Below, in pieces: positions 26,977 to 37,877 of a stretch of 64,000 nt of DNA. The position numbers and the translations under genes were made by a program. Positions within the stretch are counted from its first letter, which is position 1, and each line of letters starts with the position of its first letter. The stretch covers positions 192,723-256,722 of the forward strand of contig JBBHKE010001075.1 of NCBI GenBank assembly GCA_037447655.1. The letters run 5' to 3'. Under the pieces are notes generated by a model. That model saw nothing but the letters and a program-made list of their open reading frames with translations, ran no database searches and had not been told where the DNA came from. The DNA is from Zygnema cylindricum. Taxonomy: Eukaryota; Streptophyta; Zygnematophyceae; Zygnematales; Zygnemataceae.

Positions 26977-27345
26977 TTGGAGGCGGATTGGCGGACGCCA
27001 CGAAATTATACACGAGAGAAAAGATCAATGCATTTGAAAAGAGAAATTGAATTTAATTTGGGATAATTTCATTAAGCGAGAAAGTCACTTATATAAATAT
27101 TGCACAGTGCTAATAACTGTGGAATCTAAGCACTCTTTGGTGCCCTTTAACAAAAAGGATCCTAGTCTAGATTCTAATAAATGTGTTCGAGATTCTAAGA
27201 GATTGAGTTTAGGGCGGCAATGTACTAAGTGTGATTAAGACCTAAAGTAATTTAAGTAAAGTAAGTAAGACCTAAAGGGACCGACATGTTTAATGACAAG
27301 TATGGAAGGGACCAAGAAGGAAAAAAAGAGAACCGACGCTAAATG
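26977..27345. mobile_element. GGAGGCGGATTGGCGG element, single copy truncated at one end (right arm)
   Basis: Starts with TGTTGGAGGCGGATTGGCGG, the terminus of the left-arm element 19602-20078, and runs to GACGCTAAATGACCC near 27345, where the opposite terminal repeat is missing. Confidence 0.6.
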
Positions 27346-27349
27346 ACCC

Positions 27350-27860
27350 TTCACACTCTCCCTGTGAGACTCCCTCGCCCTCTCACTCTCCCTCTCCCTC
27401 GCCCTCTCCCTTTCTCCCTCGTCACCTCTCCCTCTTTTATTGATACCCTTCTCTTGTTTTTTCTCCCTCAGGGTTATTTACCTCTTGTCTCAATTCCATT
27501 CATTGAACAAGAGGTTGGCGCAATCTGAGAGAGGTGGCGAGAGGAAGATTTCACGCAAATGCGATCCAAGAGAGAGAGACAGAGGAGGAGGAAACACTTG
27601 GTTATGTCCATGGTTAGGGGCTACAGAGAGAGGCATGGAGAGAAAGGGGCAGGGAGGGGAGGGCGGAGAAGCGAAGGTGGAAGGAGGAAAGGAAGGTATT
27701 AGAGTAGAAAGATAGGAGGGAGGGAGGTAAATGGAGAGGAGTAGAGCGAGAGGAGAGAGAGAGAGACAGGGAGGGAGAGGTGGAGTGAGAGAGAGAGAGG
27801 AGAGAGAGGTAGGAGTGGCGAGTGTGGAGAGGGAAGAGGCAAGAGTGTCATGGCCAGAGT
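27350..27860. repeat. CT- then GA-rich low-complexity tracts (right arm)
   Basis: Counterpart of 18741-19255. Pyrimidine units at 27350-27440 and purine units at 27640-27840. The minus-strand Ser/Leu/Pro-rich frame across it is a repeat translation. Confidence 0.7.
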
Positions 27861-27980
27861 CGAACATGTTGGAGAATTGTCCACTTTGGACTCCACACGT
27901 GTGTATGGCGCTGTAAGCTGGTTCGCCAGTGCGCCGCTCATTGCTGTATAAATTCGGTATTTGGCGCTTGCGTACACATC

Positions 27981-28052
27981 GGCCGGGTAGCTCAGTTGGT
28001 AGAGCTAGTGTACGATTCACACAGGTCCTGGGTAAGAACCCTGGCTTGGCCA
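27981..28052 (+). tRNA. tRNA-like sequence, B box mutated
   Basis: 72 nt. Acceptor GGCCGGG can pair with CTTGGCC using two G-T pairs, followed by discriminator A. D arm GCTC...GAGC. The A box TAGCTCAGTTGG is intact, but the B box reads GGTAAGAACC instead of GGTTCGAACC. The anticodon loop would be ACGATTC, with C instead of T at position 33. Probably a pseudogene. Confidence 0.35.
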
Positions 28053-28285
28053 TTTTGCAAAGTTAACACTTTGGCGCCCTAGCGATTAGTTGAATATCGC
28101 CGATTCTAACATGGTATAGGAGCCAGGGGATATGGCAAGCCACACGAGATGAAGTACACCGTGAGGGGTCGTGTTGGAGAATTGTCCACTTTGGACTCCA
28201 CAAGTGTGTATTGCGCTGTAAGCTGGTTCGCTAGTGCGCCGCTCATCGCCGTATAAATTCGGTTTTTGGGGCTTGCGTACACATC

Positions 28286-28357
28286 GGCCTGGTAGCTCAG
28301 TTGGTAGAGCTAGTGTACGGTTCACACAGGTCCTGGGTTCGAACCCCGGCTTGGCCA
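28286..28357 (+). tRNA. tRNA-like sequence with intact A and B boxes
   Basis: 72 nt, the best preserved of the set. Acceptor GGCCTGG pairs with CTTGGCC, D arm GCTC/GAGC, T arm CTGGG-TTCGAAC-CCCGG. The anticodon stem has four pairs and loop ACGGTTC. Read strictly the anticodon would be GGT (Thr), but position 33 is C rather than the near-universal T, so function is doubtful. The flanks are repeated around the first copy, favouring a tRNA-derived repeat. Confidence 0.45.
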
Positions 28358-28429
28358 TTTTCCAATGTTGACACTTTGGCGCCCTAGCGATTAGCTGGAA
28401 AATGGCCCCAAAGTGTTAACTTTGGAAAA

Positions 28430-28481
28430 TGGCCAAGCCGGGGTTCGAACCAGGGACAATGGCTCCCCTAACTACCCGGCC
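28430..28481 (-). repeat. Inverted, internally deleted tRNA-like copy
   Basis: On the minus strand it begins GGCCGGGTAGTTAGGGGAGC and ends GGTTCGAACCCCGGCTTGGC. Only 52 nt remain and most of the D and anticodon arms are gone. Confidence 0.5.
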
Positions 28482-28638
28482 GATGTGTACGCAACAAATA
28501 CCGTTATACAACAGAGCTGAACTAACGATACGAAGTCAAAGAAATCTACAACACGCCTGATACTCCATCTCGTGTGGCTACTTCTTCGGTAGATTCTTAA
28601 ATCGGGGATATAATGGACGATCCCAATAAAGGGATTGA

Positions 28639-28712
28639 TGAGCCGGCTAGGATTTAAACCTGGGACCTTTCACTGTAGCTGTGAATGTACTAACCACTGT
28701 ACCACCAGGGGG
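28639..28712 (-). repeat. tRNA-derived repeat, second type, copy 1
   Basis: On the minus strand it reads GGTGGTACAGTGGTTAGTAC, then anticodon arm TTCAC-AGCTACA-GTGAA and a B-box-like GGTTTAAATCC. The acceptor stem does not pair, so it is a SINE-like relic rather than a gene. Confidence 0.5.
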
Positions 28713-28789
28713 ATAGAATGGACGATCCCAATAAAGAGATTGATGTACCACCAGGGGGATAGAATGGACGATCCCAATAAAGAGATTGA
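28700..28789. repeat. 45-bp tandem duplication
   Basis: ACCACCAGGGGGATAGAATG and the following 25 bases occur twice in a row (28700-28744 and 28745-28789), linking the two tRNA-derived copies. Confidence 0.75.
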
Positions 28790-28862
28790 TGACCTGGCCA
28801 GGATTTCAACCTGGGACCTTTCACTATAGCTGTGAACGTACTAACCACTATACCACTAGCTC
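28790..28862 (-). repeat. tRNA-derived repeat, second type, copy 2
   Basis: On the minus strand: GCTAGTGGTATAGTGGTTAG (A-box-like), anticodon arm TTCAC-AGCTATA-GTGAA, T arm CCAGG-TTGAAAT-CCTGG with perfect stems. The loop would give CTA at 34-36, but position 33 is G and no acceptor stem forms. Confidence 0.5.
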
Positions 28863-28963
28863 AAATGTTATGCTGGTGGGTCCAATTTTATATAGGTTTT
28901 AGTGTGGATATTACCACAATTCTGGGTATCGAACGGTATATATTCCGTACGTCAACAGAATGG

Positions 28964-30517
28964 ATTTTCCTTTAAATACAAACAGCCGCTGGCTGGTGTT
29001 AAATAAGGTCTTTTCCGAAATTTTCAATCGACCAAAATCTGATCGGACCGCTGCGATCCTATCCGTACAGTACGGGCCGCCGAGATAAATTTCGCTTTCA
29101 ACAGGTAAACAACGGGAAATGCTGCTAGGCAACGAATGGTCACGTCACACAGAGATTAGTGTCAACGGTCGTTATTTCCGTACCGTCGGGATTTTCCAGA
29201 AACGTCAAAAGTTCACAACATAACGTTGAAGGTCATTTGCTCGACATCGGGGTACTTTGTCAATGTCAAGGAAAAAATGTGTACGGAAAATACATACAGT
29301 TGTACAATTATTATTACAATTATTCACTCGAAAACAAATCGATGGTCGATTGCACTGCACTTTGATGCGTCACAAAATTGGGAGTAAACGACCGAAACCA
29401 CTTTTACTTTTACTGTTAGTTTTCTTTTCTACACTTCACATTATTTGTCCTTGCACATTTATCGGATTGTACATCTGACGGTTGCAATTGAAAGGTAAGA
29501 TTATCACCTTCTAATTGGCCGTGTCTAATCAAAAATTGCGCATCTGTGCAAGGAAAATTGAAAATGAAAGATTTTATTATGAAAAACGCGATGGTTAAAC
29601 CATCAAAATACAAATCTTGATTAAAAAGGAAAATTGTTAACTACCATTAAAGGCTAGAATTGTAAAACCAAAAGTACGTACAAAGGGAATTGATCATCGC
29701 GATCATTGTTTTGGTTGTGAGCAGTCACCTACGTCATCTTGTCAAAGATTGTACATTTTAAGTACACGAAATGCAAGAACAGAGAGAGGGGGGTGTACTA
29801 TTGTGAGAGGCAAAGGGGAGAGGTGTTGTCAACGTACATTTTTACAAAGGACCCGTGAAAAATGGAGGTTTTAATTTTTTTTGTACATGCGCATGACATA
29901 TAAGAAAAAGGTTGTGCGTCCCTTAACTTGTGCAAAAATGTTCAAAAGCGTGTGAAACGAGGGAAGACATTTTCCCATTCATTGGTCAGGTTGTACTTCG
30001 TATGAGCTTGACGACGAGCTAGCACGACTTGGCCATGGTCGAAAAGAGAAAGACGTCGAACTTGAGTTCCTATGTACTCAACGGTTTATCATTGTGTTTT
30101 TTTAATGAAGTCTTACGTTCCACGACACTATGTGTCAAAGATAACTCTCTGTCATTGACACTTTTATGTAAAATCCTCTCATTGAGCTCATCCGATTAAT
30201 GACACTCTTTTATGTAAAATCCTCTCATTGAGCTCATCCGATCTCTTCAGAAAATCCTTCCCACTTTCAATAACTTCAAAAGACAACGAAAGGCAAGAAG
30301 GTGTCGAATCAACTTAAATGCGAGCGAAAACAAAAATGTATGGTTGGCAAAAAGAGTGAAATAACTCACTCGCCTTCTATTTATTTCCTTCTTCACAAAA
30401 GACAAGTTTTCGAAGGAAATATAATGTGTGCGTCCTTGATTATATAAATATAACATCTAGATGAGTATAGTCTTAAAAAGTTCAAACAACTAGGAAAAAG
30501 TTAGGACAAAAATTTTA
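28964..30517. other. Noncoding arm sequence (right)
   Basis: Counterpart of 17381-18735. A ~127-bp segment at 29562-29688 is absent from the left arm and resembles 22745-22810 in the spacer. No gene is recognised. Confidence 0.45.
29562..29688. repeat. 127-bp insertion relative to the left arm
   Basis: The left arm passes directly from GGAAAATTGA to GGGAATTGATC. The right arm carries an additional segment with GCGATGGTTAAACCATCAAA in between. Confidence 0.6.
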
Positions 30518-30941
30518 GTGTTTTGTATCGGTAGCCATTTGTCAATAATTGATACTTTCCTTTTTTTACCTAACAATAATCGATATGTTGGCCATGTATA
30601 TCACTAAGAGAATTATTGCGATAAAATAATGATATATGGTGGTAAATGACCGACAATTATATGGCCGATAACTTTCGACGAACTTCGTGTTGTGGTATAG
30701 ATTGGATTGTGCACAAATTTTTGAAAGACCTCCCGTCACTTTGTCGCGATATCTCCGTACTCATTTTTTTTTTTCGTACCATGATGAAGTACTTTTCGTT
30801 CGGACCACCACACCCAACCAATAGTTATTAGTGTTAATTTTTGGTGGTTCTGAAACAATGTATCGGTAACCATGACCGTTTGATAAGGATCATTGTAGTT
30901 ATCGATTTTATCGCAATAAGTTTTTGCCCAATACTCAACAC
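30518..30941. mobile_element. GTGTTGGGTATCG-type MITE (right arm) with TA target duplication
   Basis: About 424 bp with ends GTGTTTTGTATCGG and CCCAATACTCAACAC, flanked by TA on both sides (30516-30517, 30942-30943). It is the counterpart of 16973-17380. Confidence 0.72.
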
Positions 30942-30943
30942 TA

Positions 30944-32909
30944 CAAAATTCTCAAACGGTTAGTTCAAAATTTAATAATCAGTTTGTGAGGTGAACTAGT
31001 GGCGTGAGACTTGGTCCAACACCGAATTTGGACAAACAAGCCATTGTGCCTCAAAATGAGCTTTAAAAGTAGGTACGTTGACTTGTTCTAAATTCGTTGA
31101 TACTAATTCGGTTTTGAAGATTTAAAACCTGATGTGCAAGCATTCTACTACGGTTTCCAACAAATCACAAATATCAAAGCTAAATGATTTTAGAGGACTC
31201 CAATACTCGGTAAAGAAAAAAATCCTAAATTGTTTGGTTTTTGTCGAGCTCTAATTCATTAAAAAAATATCCAAACCAACTAATCCAAAACAATTAATCT
31301 TCATTATATGCTTCTCGAGGGTGACGTTTGAAATAAACTCCTCAATCCATTTGTCCGTTTCAACGTGGTTCCTCAAATTTCCATTCCCATTGGTTGCGAG
31401 AGTTGTCGAGTGTTAGCCCAAATCGTACATCATTGCAACATTGGAAGATCGAGCATGACACCTGCCTAAAATTAGTAAATGCAAATTCAATTGTAACATT
31501 TTCTTCAATTTTTTGCAGATGTTTTGTGAGCTTCTACTCGATAAGAAAACGTGTTAAATTACAAAAAGAAACAACCATAAAAAAAGTAAACAAATGTTAC
31601 ACCATTACGAATGAATTTGAATGAAAAAGATTTGGAAAAATATATTGTAATGATTAGTCTTACCCACCATCCAACGAATCTAAAACTCAACCAACCCCCC
31701 CCTTTTTTTTTTCAAACACCCGATGACATCTAAGTCCCTATTCCCCCATGTACTCGAGTTTCATACTCCTACTTTTACTGCCACCCCTCCTTGTGTTTCG
31801 AACGACGTCTTCTCCTTCCATAAGTCTTTTTTGGAGGCCAAGTATTTCATTCTTCCCCTAGCTTAAGCAAATATGCCAATTTTCCCACCCTTATTAGGAA
31901 GAAAGTTCTCGTTCCAAAAAATAATATTTGTTATGGTTGTTGACACCATTCTATCCTAGTTTCTCGAAGCTCTTCTCTTTGATTTTTCGCTCGTCCAATT
32001 TCTCTCTGGTGGGTGACCTCACTCTAAAGCTTGAATATTGGCTATATCTATTTCTTCCATTATACGTTTCACGCCTTCTTTCACCACGACCCTCAAGTTC
32101 AAGCTTGGCACTACCATCCACCTTTACTTGAATATTTCGTTTGCTCGTGTCCTTCGATCACTTGGCGTCCATTTCCTTTCTTGCTCTCGTGGGGATAGGT
32201 AATTCAAGCACATAACATTGTTTTTGACAATATAGCGGCCAGTGCTTGTGAGTGGGATATTGTACGTTTTAGATATTATTTGTTCACGATGGATCCAGAT
32301 TTTGTTGCTTAATGTCGCCTCTCGCTAGTTTGGTGACATTGTTTTGGGGAATCTTGCCTCGGTTTTAGATGGCACTACGAAAGTACGTGATTATGCACAC
32401 CAAGATGCTATGGTTGACTTCATTTCGATGATAGTTCAACCGTTTAGTTATTTGGTAGTTGCTTTGACTAATTTCCTCATCCTTGTGTTCGCTTTCTTTC
32501 GTGAGAAGGGACCTTGAGGGCCCTCTCCTGTAGGTGAATTTTTCTATATCCTTAACATTTATTTGTGGCTTTGCAACTACTGTAAGCAATTATCCTCCTT
32601 TGATCCGCTTTTACTCTTATTGATCGTTGGCGCATTCTGACATCCCTTACGCGTGCTCCTACGAGCGCAGGATTAAGGGTTTGCTTTCAATAGTTATATG
32701 GCTTTGTCGATGTTTAGTTCGGTAATGTTGATTTGGGCACGGTGATCTTTTGCTGCTTTTTTTCTTGTTGTTCGTTTTAAGGTCTTTTGTTGGCTTGCCT
32801 TTGTTTGTGTGTTAGTTTCTTTTTCACTGTTTGTTTTTCCTTTTAGTTTGTTCTACCTTCTGCATTTGGTTTTTTATTATTCTTTGCAATTCTTTTTTCT
32901 TCCTATGTG
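30944..32909. other. Arm sequence with short, degraded-looking open frames (right)
   Basis: Counterpart of 14990-16970. Frames at 31394-31624 and 32365-32589 share stretches with left-arm frames but are broken elsewhere, which argues against a gene under selection. Confidence 0.35.
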
Positions 32910-33104
32910 CTCAAATGGTTTACCATCATAGTTTACCTCCATGGTTTCGTAATTTACATGATTAAATTCACATCTACAAGGGAAATACAGGGTAAAACGA
33001 GTACTTTTGGCACTAATTACCATATCGCACTCATATGTACTGCAAGTGTTTCGGCAACTATACAGACTCAATTGCATATAACTAACTGCATGTCGTTATT
33101 AAAG
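32910..33104 (+). repeat. Block flipped relative to the rest of the palindrome (right copy)
   Basis: Same strand direction as 14805-14989 although its surroundings are inverted. It carries a ~10-bp internal duplication (GGGAAATACA) that the left copy lacks. Confidence 0.75.
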
Positions 33105-33731
33105 TTTAGTGTAATTCGATCGCGACTGTTTCTGCCTTTTTCTCTTAAATCATAAATTAAAATTAACAACATTATTCACAGTGGAGTAAAACCTGCCACA
33201 CCTCGATGCATTAAATTGGTAATACACATTCTAATTTCGCATTGACACTTTTAATAAATCCTTAAACGCTAATAATGATAAGCAGTATACTGTATATGCA
33301 GAGTCCAATTAGACACTTTTTGCCCATTCTAAGCCCTTAAACATTTCATGCCTACACATGAAGTTGAACCTAACCAAGTTCCTCTCCCAAGCTAGAAAAT
33401 ATGCGTAGCAAAAGAAGGTAATAAATATATAGTAGGATAAGTATCCCATAGGTGGGAGAAAACCCTCTTTAGCAGGCAGTTGTCCTATGATTTGAGAATC
33501 GAACCGAGCAATGACAAACAGCCTTTGGCAGCTTAGGCTGATTGATTCAGCTCTCAAGTCATGCAAGTGGTCATATATAGGATAAAATTTATACTATACC
33601 TATCAAATAACTTGCATATACTGCCAATGGGAGTACATGACAAAAGATTTAGCTGCTGGTGCCGTAACACAGGAGTGGTTATGATTCAATCTAAAAGACA
33701 GAAAGGGACAGTCATGATGACGTTTACCATA

Positions 33732-33853
33732 GATGTCTCATTCGTACGGATTTTGACATTTTTACGAAATTTCGTTATTTTTTTATAATTTTGAACCTTT
33801 CGTAAAATGCGTATACTTTTCGTACGGATGATATGTACGGATATAATGTACGT
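33732..33853. mobile_element. Remnant of the TAGATGTCTCAT element
   Basis: Retains one terminus and about 120 bp of the left-arm element 13189-14181. It then jumps to sequence matching about 13090, beyond the element's other end, so the right arm has a ~966-bp deletion. Confidence 0.6.
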
Positions 33854-35164
33854 AGTTTATTCTTAAGAGAAGATGATACATACAGAAATTACTTTAAATA
33901 GGTGAACATATATACATAGTTTACTTACAACACTTAACTGCACTTACATACACAACCCTTCCTTTGTTGGAGGGCGTTTTGTCAACAACTAAACTTTTCT
34001 GATAAACTCTTTTTGATACATCTGCTTACAATCTCAGTCTTGGTCCAATTACATCTTGCATTCTATTTATTTATTTTCTTTACAGGTCTAATTAAGATTT
34101 TGTATGTCTTTCTGCAACCCTATTTTGCTTTACAGAAAACATTGGTCGCTACCATCTATAGTGATTTACAAATTCAGAACATAAGGTCTTTCATTTTATT
34201 AAAGATAAAATGAAATATTTAGCCAAAGTTTTAGTCTTGGCAAATTTTTTATTCCCATATTGTCAGGACTATTGAGTGGTTTTATGACTTAAAAAAAAAA
34301 CAGAGAGGGAAAAGAGAGAGAGAAAAAGACCTGCTATTTCCCCCTCTTAAGAACATACACAAAGAGAGAAACCAGCTCTCGCTAGAGGAATTCCAACAGA
34401 AACCTTACCATCATATTTTAATCCCTGTGGATCCACAATTTATTAGCAACACGTAATTTATTAATTCCAATACCACACTATTAATCGTAGCCGTGGTAGA
34501 ACACAGCAACTACATATACTCAGCTTTAACACACATTAATGGTTGAACCCGTTAGACATCTACACAACCTAATAATGGGCATGATTACACTATTTAGAGC
34601 GCTCACTTGCATTTAGAAAAATACTGTATGGAACTAAAACTAAAACAGCTATATGAAGAAGAAATAATTAAATATTACATGTCAGACCTTGTATACTGTA
34701 CAGATAAAATACGTTTCACTTTAGTTTTCCTCTTCAGAATGAGCTCTAAAATGTCATTGCATATTTTAGGGTTTTTTAGGGTTTTTTAGAATGAGCTCAA
34801 AAATATAATTGCAATTTAATTACTGACGCGGATTTTTCTTCACAATTAGCTCAAAAAAGTCTTTGCATATTTCAGCACTTTTCTATAATTTTTTAGGGTT
34901 TTTTAGAATGAGTTCAAAAAAAATATTTGCAGTTTAATTACTGAAACGGTTCTCTTCAGGATGAGCTCAAAAAGTATTTTACAATTTAGTTTAAGTACTT
35001 GAAAAACGACAAAGCAATTCTGCATTTTCCTAAATCACAGTAATAAGAACCTCTATTGCGTTCATGTTTTAAAAAATTCTATTTTGTTTGCAATAAATAA
35101 ATAAACTATTGCAATAAATGAATTAACTATTGCAATAAATGCATTTAACAACTATGGTCAGAAA
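33854..35164. other. Noncoding arm sequence (right)
   Basis: Counterpart of 11801-13090, including TTTTTTAGGG / AGAATGAGCTCAAAA degenerate repeats at 34745-34980. No gene is seen. Confidence 0.45.
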
Positions 35165-35860
35165 AAGAGGTTTCCTTTAGAGCAAGAGCGAGGTAGAGAG
35201 GGAGAGCACGGGAGAGAGAGGGAGAGAGAGAGAGATGGAGAGAGAGGGAGAGCACGAGGGAGAGAGAGGGAGAGCGAGAGGAAGAGGGGGAGAGCGAGAG
35301 AGAGGGAGAGCAAGGGAGAGAGAGGCAGTGTGGGAGAGAGAGGCAGAGTGTGGGAGAGCAAGGGAGAGAGGCAGAGTGCAGCAAAGTGCAGGAGAGAGAG
35401 GAGAGAGAGGGAGAGAGAGATGGAGAGAAAAGGAGAGCGCGAGGGAGAGAGAGGGAGAGCAAGAGGGAGAGGGGGAGAGCAAGAGAGAGGGAGAGCGAGG
35501 GAGAGAGTGGCAGTGTGGGAGGGGGAGAGCGAGGGAGAGAGAGGCAGTGTGGGAGAGGGAGGCAGAGTGTGGGAGAGAGAGGGGGAGAGAGGGAGAGAGA
35601 GCGAGAGCGAGGTAGAGAGAGGGAGAGCACGGGAGAGTGAGAGAGAGAGATGGAGAGAGGGAGAGCGCGAGGGAGAGAGAGAGGAGAGGGAGAGCGAGGG
35701 AGAGAGAGAGGAGAGGGAGAGCGAGGGAGAGAGAGGCAGTGTGGGAGAGGGAGGCAGAGTGTGGGAGAGCGAGGGAGAGAGGCAGAGTGAGGAAGAGTGC
35801 GGGAGTGTGGGAGAGAGAGGGAGAGAGAGGGAGAGAGAGGGAGGGAAAGGGAAACTCTAC
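35165..35860. repeat. GAGAGAGGGAGAG purine microsatellite (right arm), expanded
   Basis: About 700 bases of nearly pure purine, about twice the length of the left-arm counterpart (11440-11800). Parts of the tract repeat each other at a larger scale (for example 35310-35400 and 35730-35830). The long Arg/Glu and Ser/Leu frames are artefacts. Confidence 0.85.
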
Positions 35861-35880
35861 GACCAGGGTTTTCCACTATG

Positions 35881-37235
35881 AAGGAGGTTAGGAACTACAA
35901 TATTTCTTCTTTTGACTAATTTGATGAATACAGACCATAACGGGCATTGGAAGAGAAAAAGAGCAAAACAAGGAGGCAAACAAAAAAGGAACCGACAAAA
36001 AGGGGCAAAAAAAAAGGGGCAAAAAAAGGGGCAAAAAAGACAATCTGCTGCTCCTTGAAATTGAAGAATTTTACCTCTATTCCAAATAGTGTGGTCCAGA
36101 AAACTAACTGAATATATTAATTTCCCTAAAAACCCTTCCTAAAACACCCTCTGTATGTGAAACGCCCTGGTAATAACTACTTAGTATGTTTTTTCTACAT
36201 GTTGAAATATAAAAAGAAAGAATTCTGGAAAAATACAAAAAAAGAGAAATAAATAATTTTAGGAACAAGAACCAAACCACCGAACCAATCCAGAGAAAAC
36301 CGAATCAAACCAAATAAAAGCAAACGGGATCGCAAAAGAAATAAAAATAAATAAAATAAAATAGTAATACTAAAATAACTGCAGTATACATAGTCTTCAC
36401 ACAATATGGTCTACTGTACTCAGATCACAATAACCAACAAAAAAGCCAAACTATAGAAAAAAAATTGAAAAAAAAATGAGCATTTAAATTCAATCGTCGA
36501 GACACCTTACATGTATTTTAACATCAACTCTCAGTTAAGTTTTACCTTCAGTCTAGAATCAGAACCAATTTAGACAAAAAAACCTGCTGAAGTAGGTTTG
36601 TTAGGTTACAAACAATCAGGTTTTCTTTATTAGTATTATTATCAAAGCTCCTATTACCACAGTAAAACAAGACCTATTGAGTTTTTCCTCTTGATCTTAT
36701 AGATCTTGTAATTTCTGAAAGAAACTACTAAATATTGACAATACTTAAAGACAAGGGCAGGACATTTTTTTGCAAGACAAAAAACAAGAACAGACATAAA
36801 AAAGACTGACTAAAGCTCCAGAAACATGAAAGGTGTACAGAAATGTTTCGAAGACAAACCAGCGTAAATAACAACATTGAATTCTCTAAACAAAATACAT
36901 TTGACTGTATAACTTTTCATTCAAACGAAACAGCACCTAGACGAAACAAATTCGGTGTGAAGCAACAGTAAAGAATATATTTACATCAGCATCTTCACCA
37001 TAAAAACGGCTTATGCAGAGTTTGACAGAAAAGATAGTAAATTTCAACAAACTACAAGGACAATATGGCCCCACTAATCGTTTTCCTGTCACACCAAAAT
37101 GAACCTGTATTCATTACCGATAATTCTGGAGTCCACAAAAAAAAAAAAAAATCGATTTCAAATATACAATCAAATGTAATTTCGTTCAAAAAGAAAATGA
37201 ATAGGGAATATAAAATCTCCTGAATGAATGAAGGC
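35881..37235. other. 3' flank of the right protease gene
   Basis: Counterpart of 10203-11420. A segment of roughly 100 bp near 36484-36640 has no counterpart in the left arm. Confidence 0.5.
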
Positions 37236-37877
37236 CTACAGAGACTTGACTGTCGGTAGTAAAACTGCGAGTCCTCCAAAAGTCAACCAAACTGAAACCA
37301 CAATCCAATGGAAGATAACCGCCATCCAAGCTGAGCCAGTCTTAAAATAAACCAGCAGACATAGAAGCCCTAAGACCAATGTGATTCCGAGGAATGGCAA
37401 TTGATAGAAGACATGTCGTGCCGAGGGAGTTAACAGCCATGCATTCAAAGGATGCCACAACATATAGACTGTCACAGACAAGGAACCCCATAGACATCTC
37501 ACAACCAAACTGACATCTTCTTGTCTGTGAGGATTGAGAAGCACTCGAAAAACAGTCTCTTCGAGAAGGCTCGGAACAAACAAAACCTTGATGAAAAGGA
37601 GGGGATCGAAAGAGATGTGCTCAAAATCTAAATAACCACAGTAGTACGCTATTGGTCCCATAAGAAGCATGAAGAGGAAGCACAGACCAGCAGATTTTAA
37701 TAACCAATTGAGGTGTAGACTTTGGACAGGACGCCCCGAATAAGCCCAAACTAGCCTCTGGAATATTAAATATTGACATTGAAAAGGTCTTCTAACATCC
37801 TGTTCAGTGACACCGGCGAGCTGGTCATTTTGTACATTAAGTTCCAATTGATCGGATGACAATAGATTGGAATCCAT
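37236..37877 (-). CDS. CPBP (CAAX protease / bacteriocin-processing) family membrane protease, right copy
   Basis: Intact 213-residue second copy on the minus strand. All signature residues are kept: EETVFR at 106-111, His142 in WHPLNAW, His190-Trp191. Compared with the left copy it has Asn4, Ala21, Lys61, Tyr78, Asp91, Leu99 and Leu129. Three of these change charge (D4N, E61K, H91D), and they lie in the N-terminal region or near membrane-segment edges, so mild functional divergence is possible but unproven. It diverges from the right GapA as in the other arm. Confidence 0.88.
   Translation of the reverse strand: MDSNLLSSDQLELNVQNDQLAGVTEQDVRRPFQCQYLIFQRLVWAYSGRPVQSLHLNWLLKSAGLCFLFMLLMGPIAYYCGYLDFEHISFDPLLFIKVLFVPSLLEETVFRVLLNPHRQEDVSLVVRCLWGSLSVTVYMLWHPLNAWLLTPSARHVFYQLPFLGITLVLGLLCLLVYFKTGSAWMAVIFHWIVVSVWLTFGGLAVLLPTVKSL

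Larger units (their letters stand above)
27873..28963. mobile_element. 1.1-kb block of tRNA-like repeats present only in the right arm
   Basis: The left arm runs straight from CCAGAGCCGAAC to GGATTTTCCTTT (near 18735), whereas the right arm has about 1.09 kb between the same sequences. The block holds five tRNA-like units and two tandem ~300-bp copies of the context AGAATTGTCCACTTTGGACT (from 27871 and 28172). It looks like tRNA-derived SINE or tandem tRNA-pseudogene material. Confidence 0.65.

Noticed and set aside
28639-28862. Suppressor-type tRNA genes with anticodon CTA
   Set aside because: Position 33 is not T and no acceptor stem pairs; the units are better explained as tRNA-derived repeats.
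35145-35881. Open frames of up to 243 residues (Ser/Leu or Arg/Glu rich)
   Set aside because: They are translations of a GA/CT microsatellite in several frames on both strands; the same applies at 11425-11907, 1155-1630, 24464-25013 and 59003-59521.
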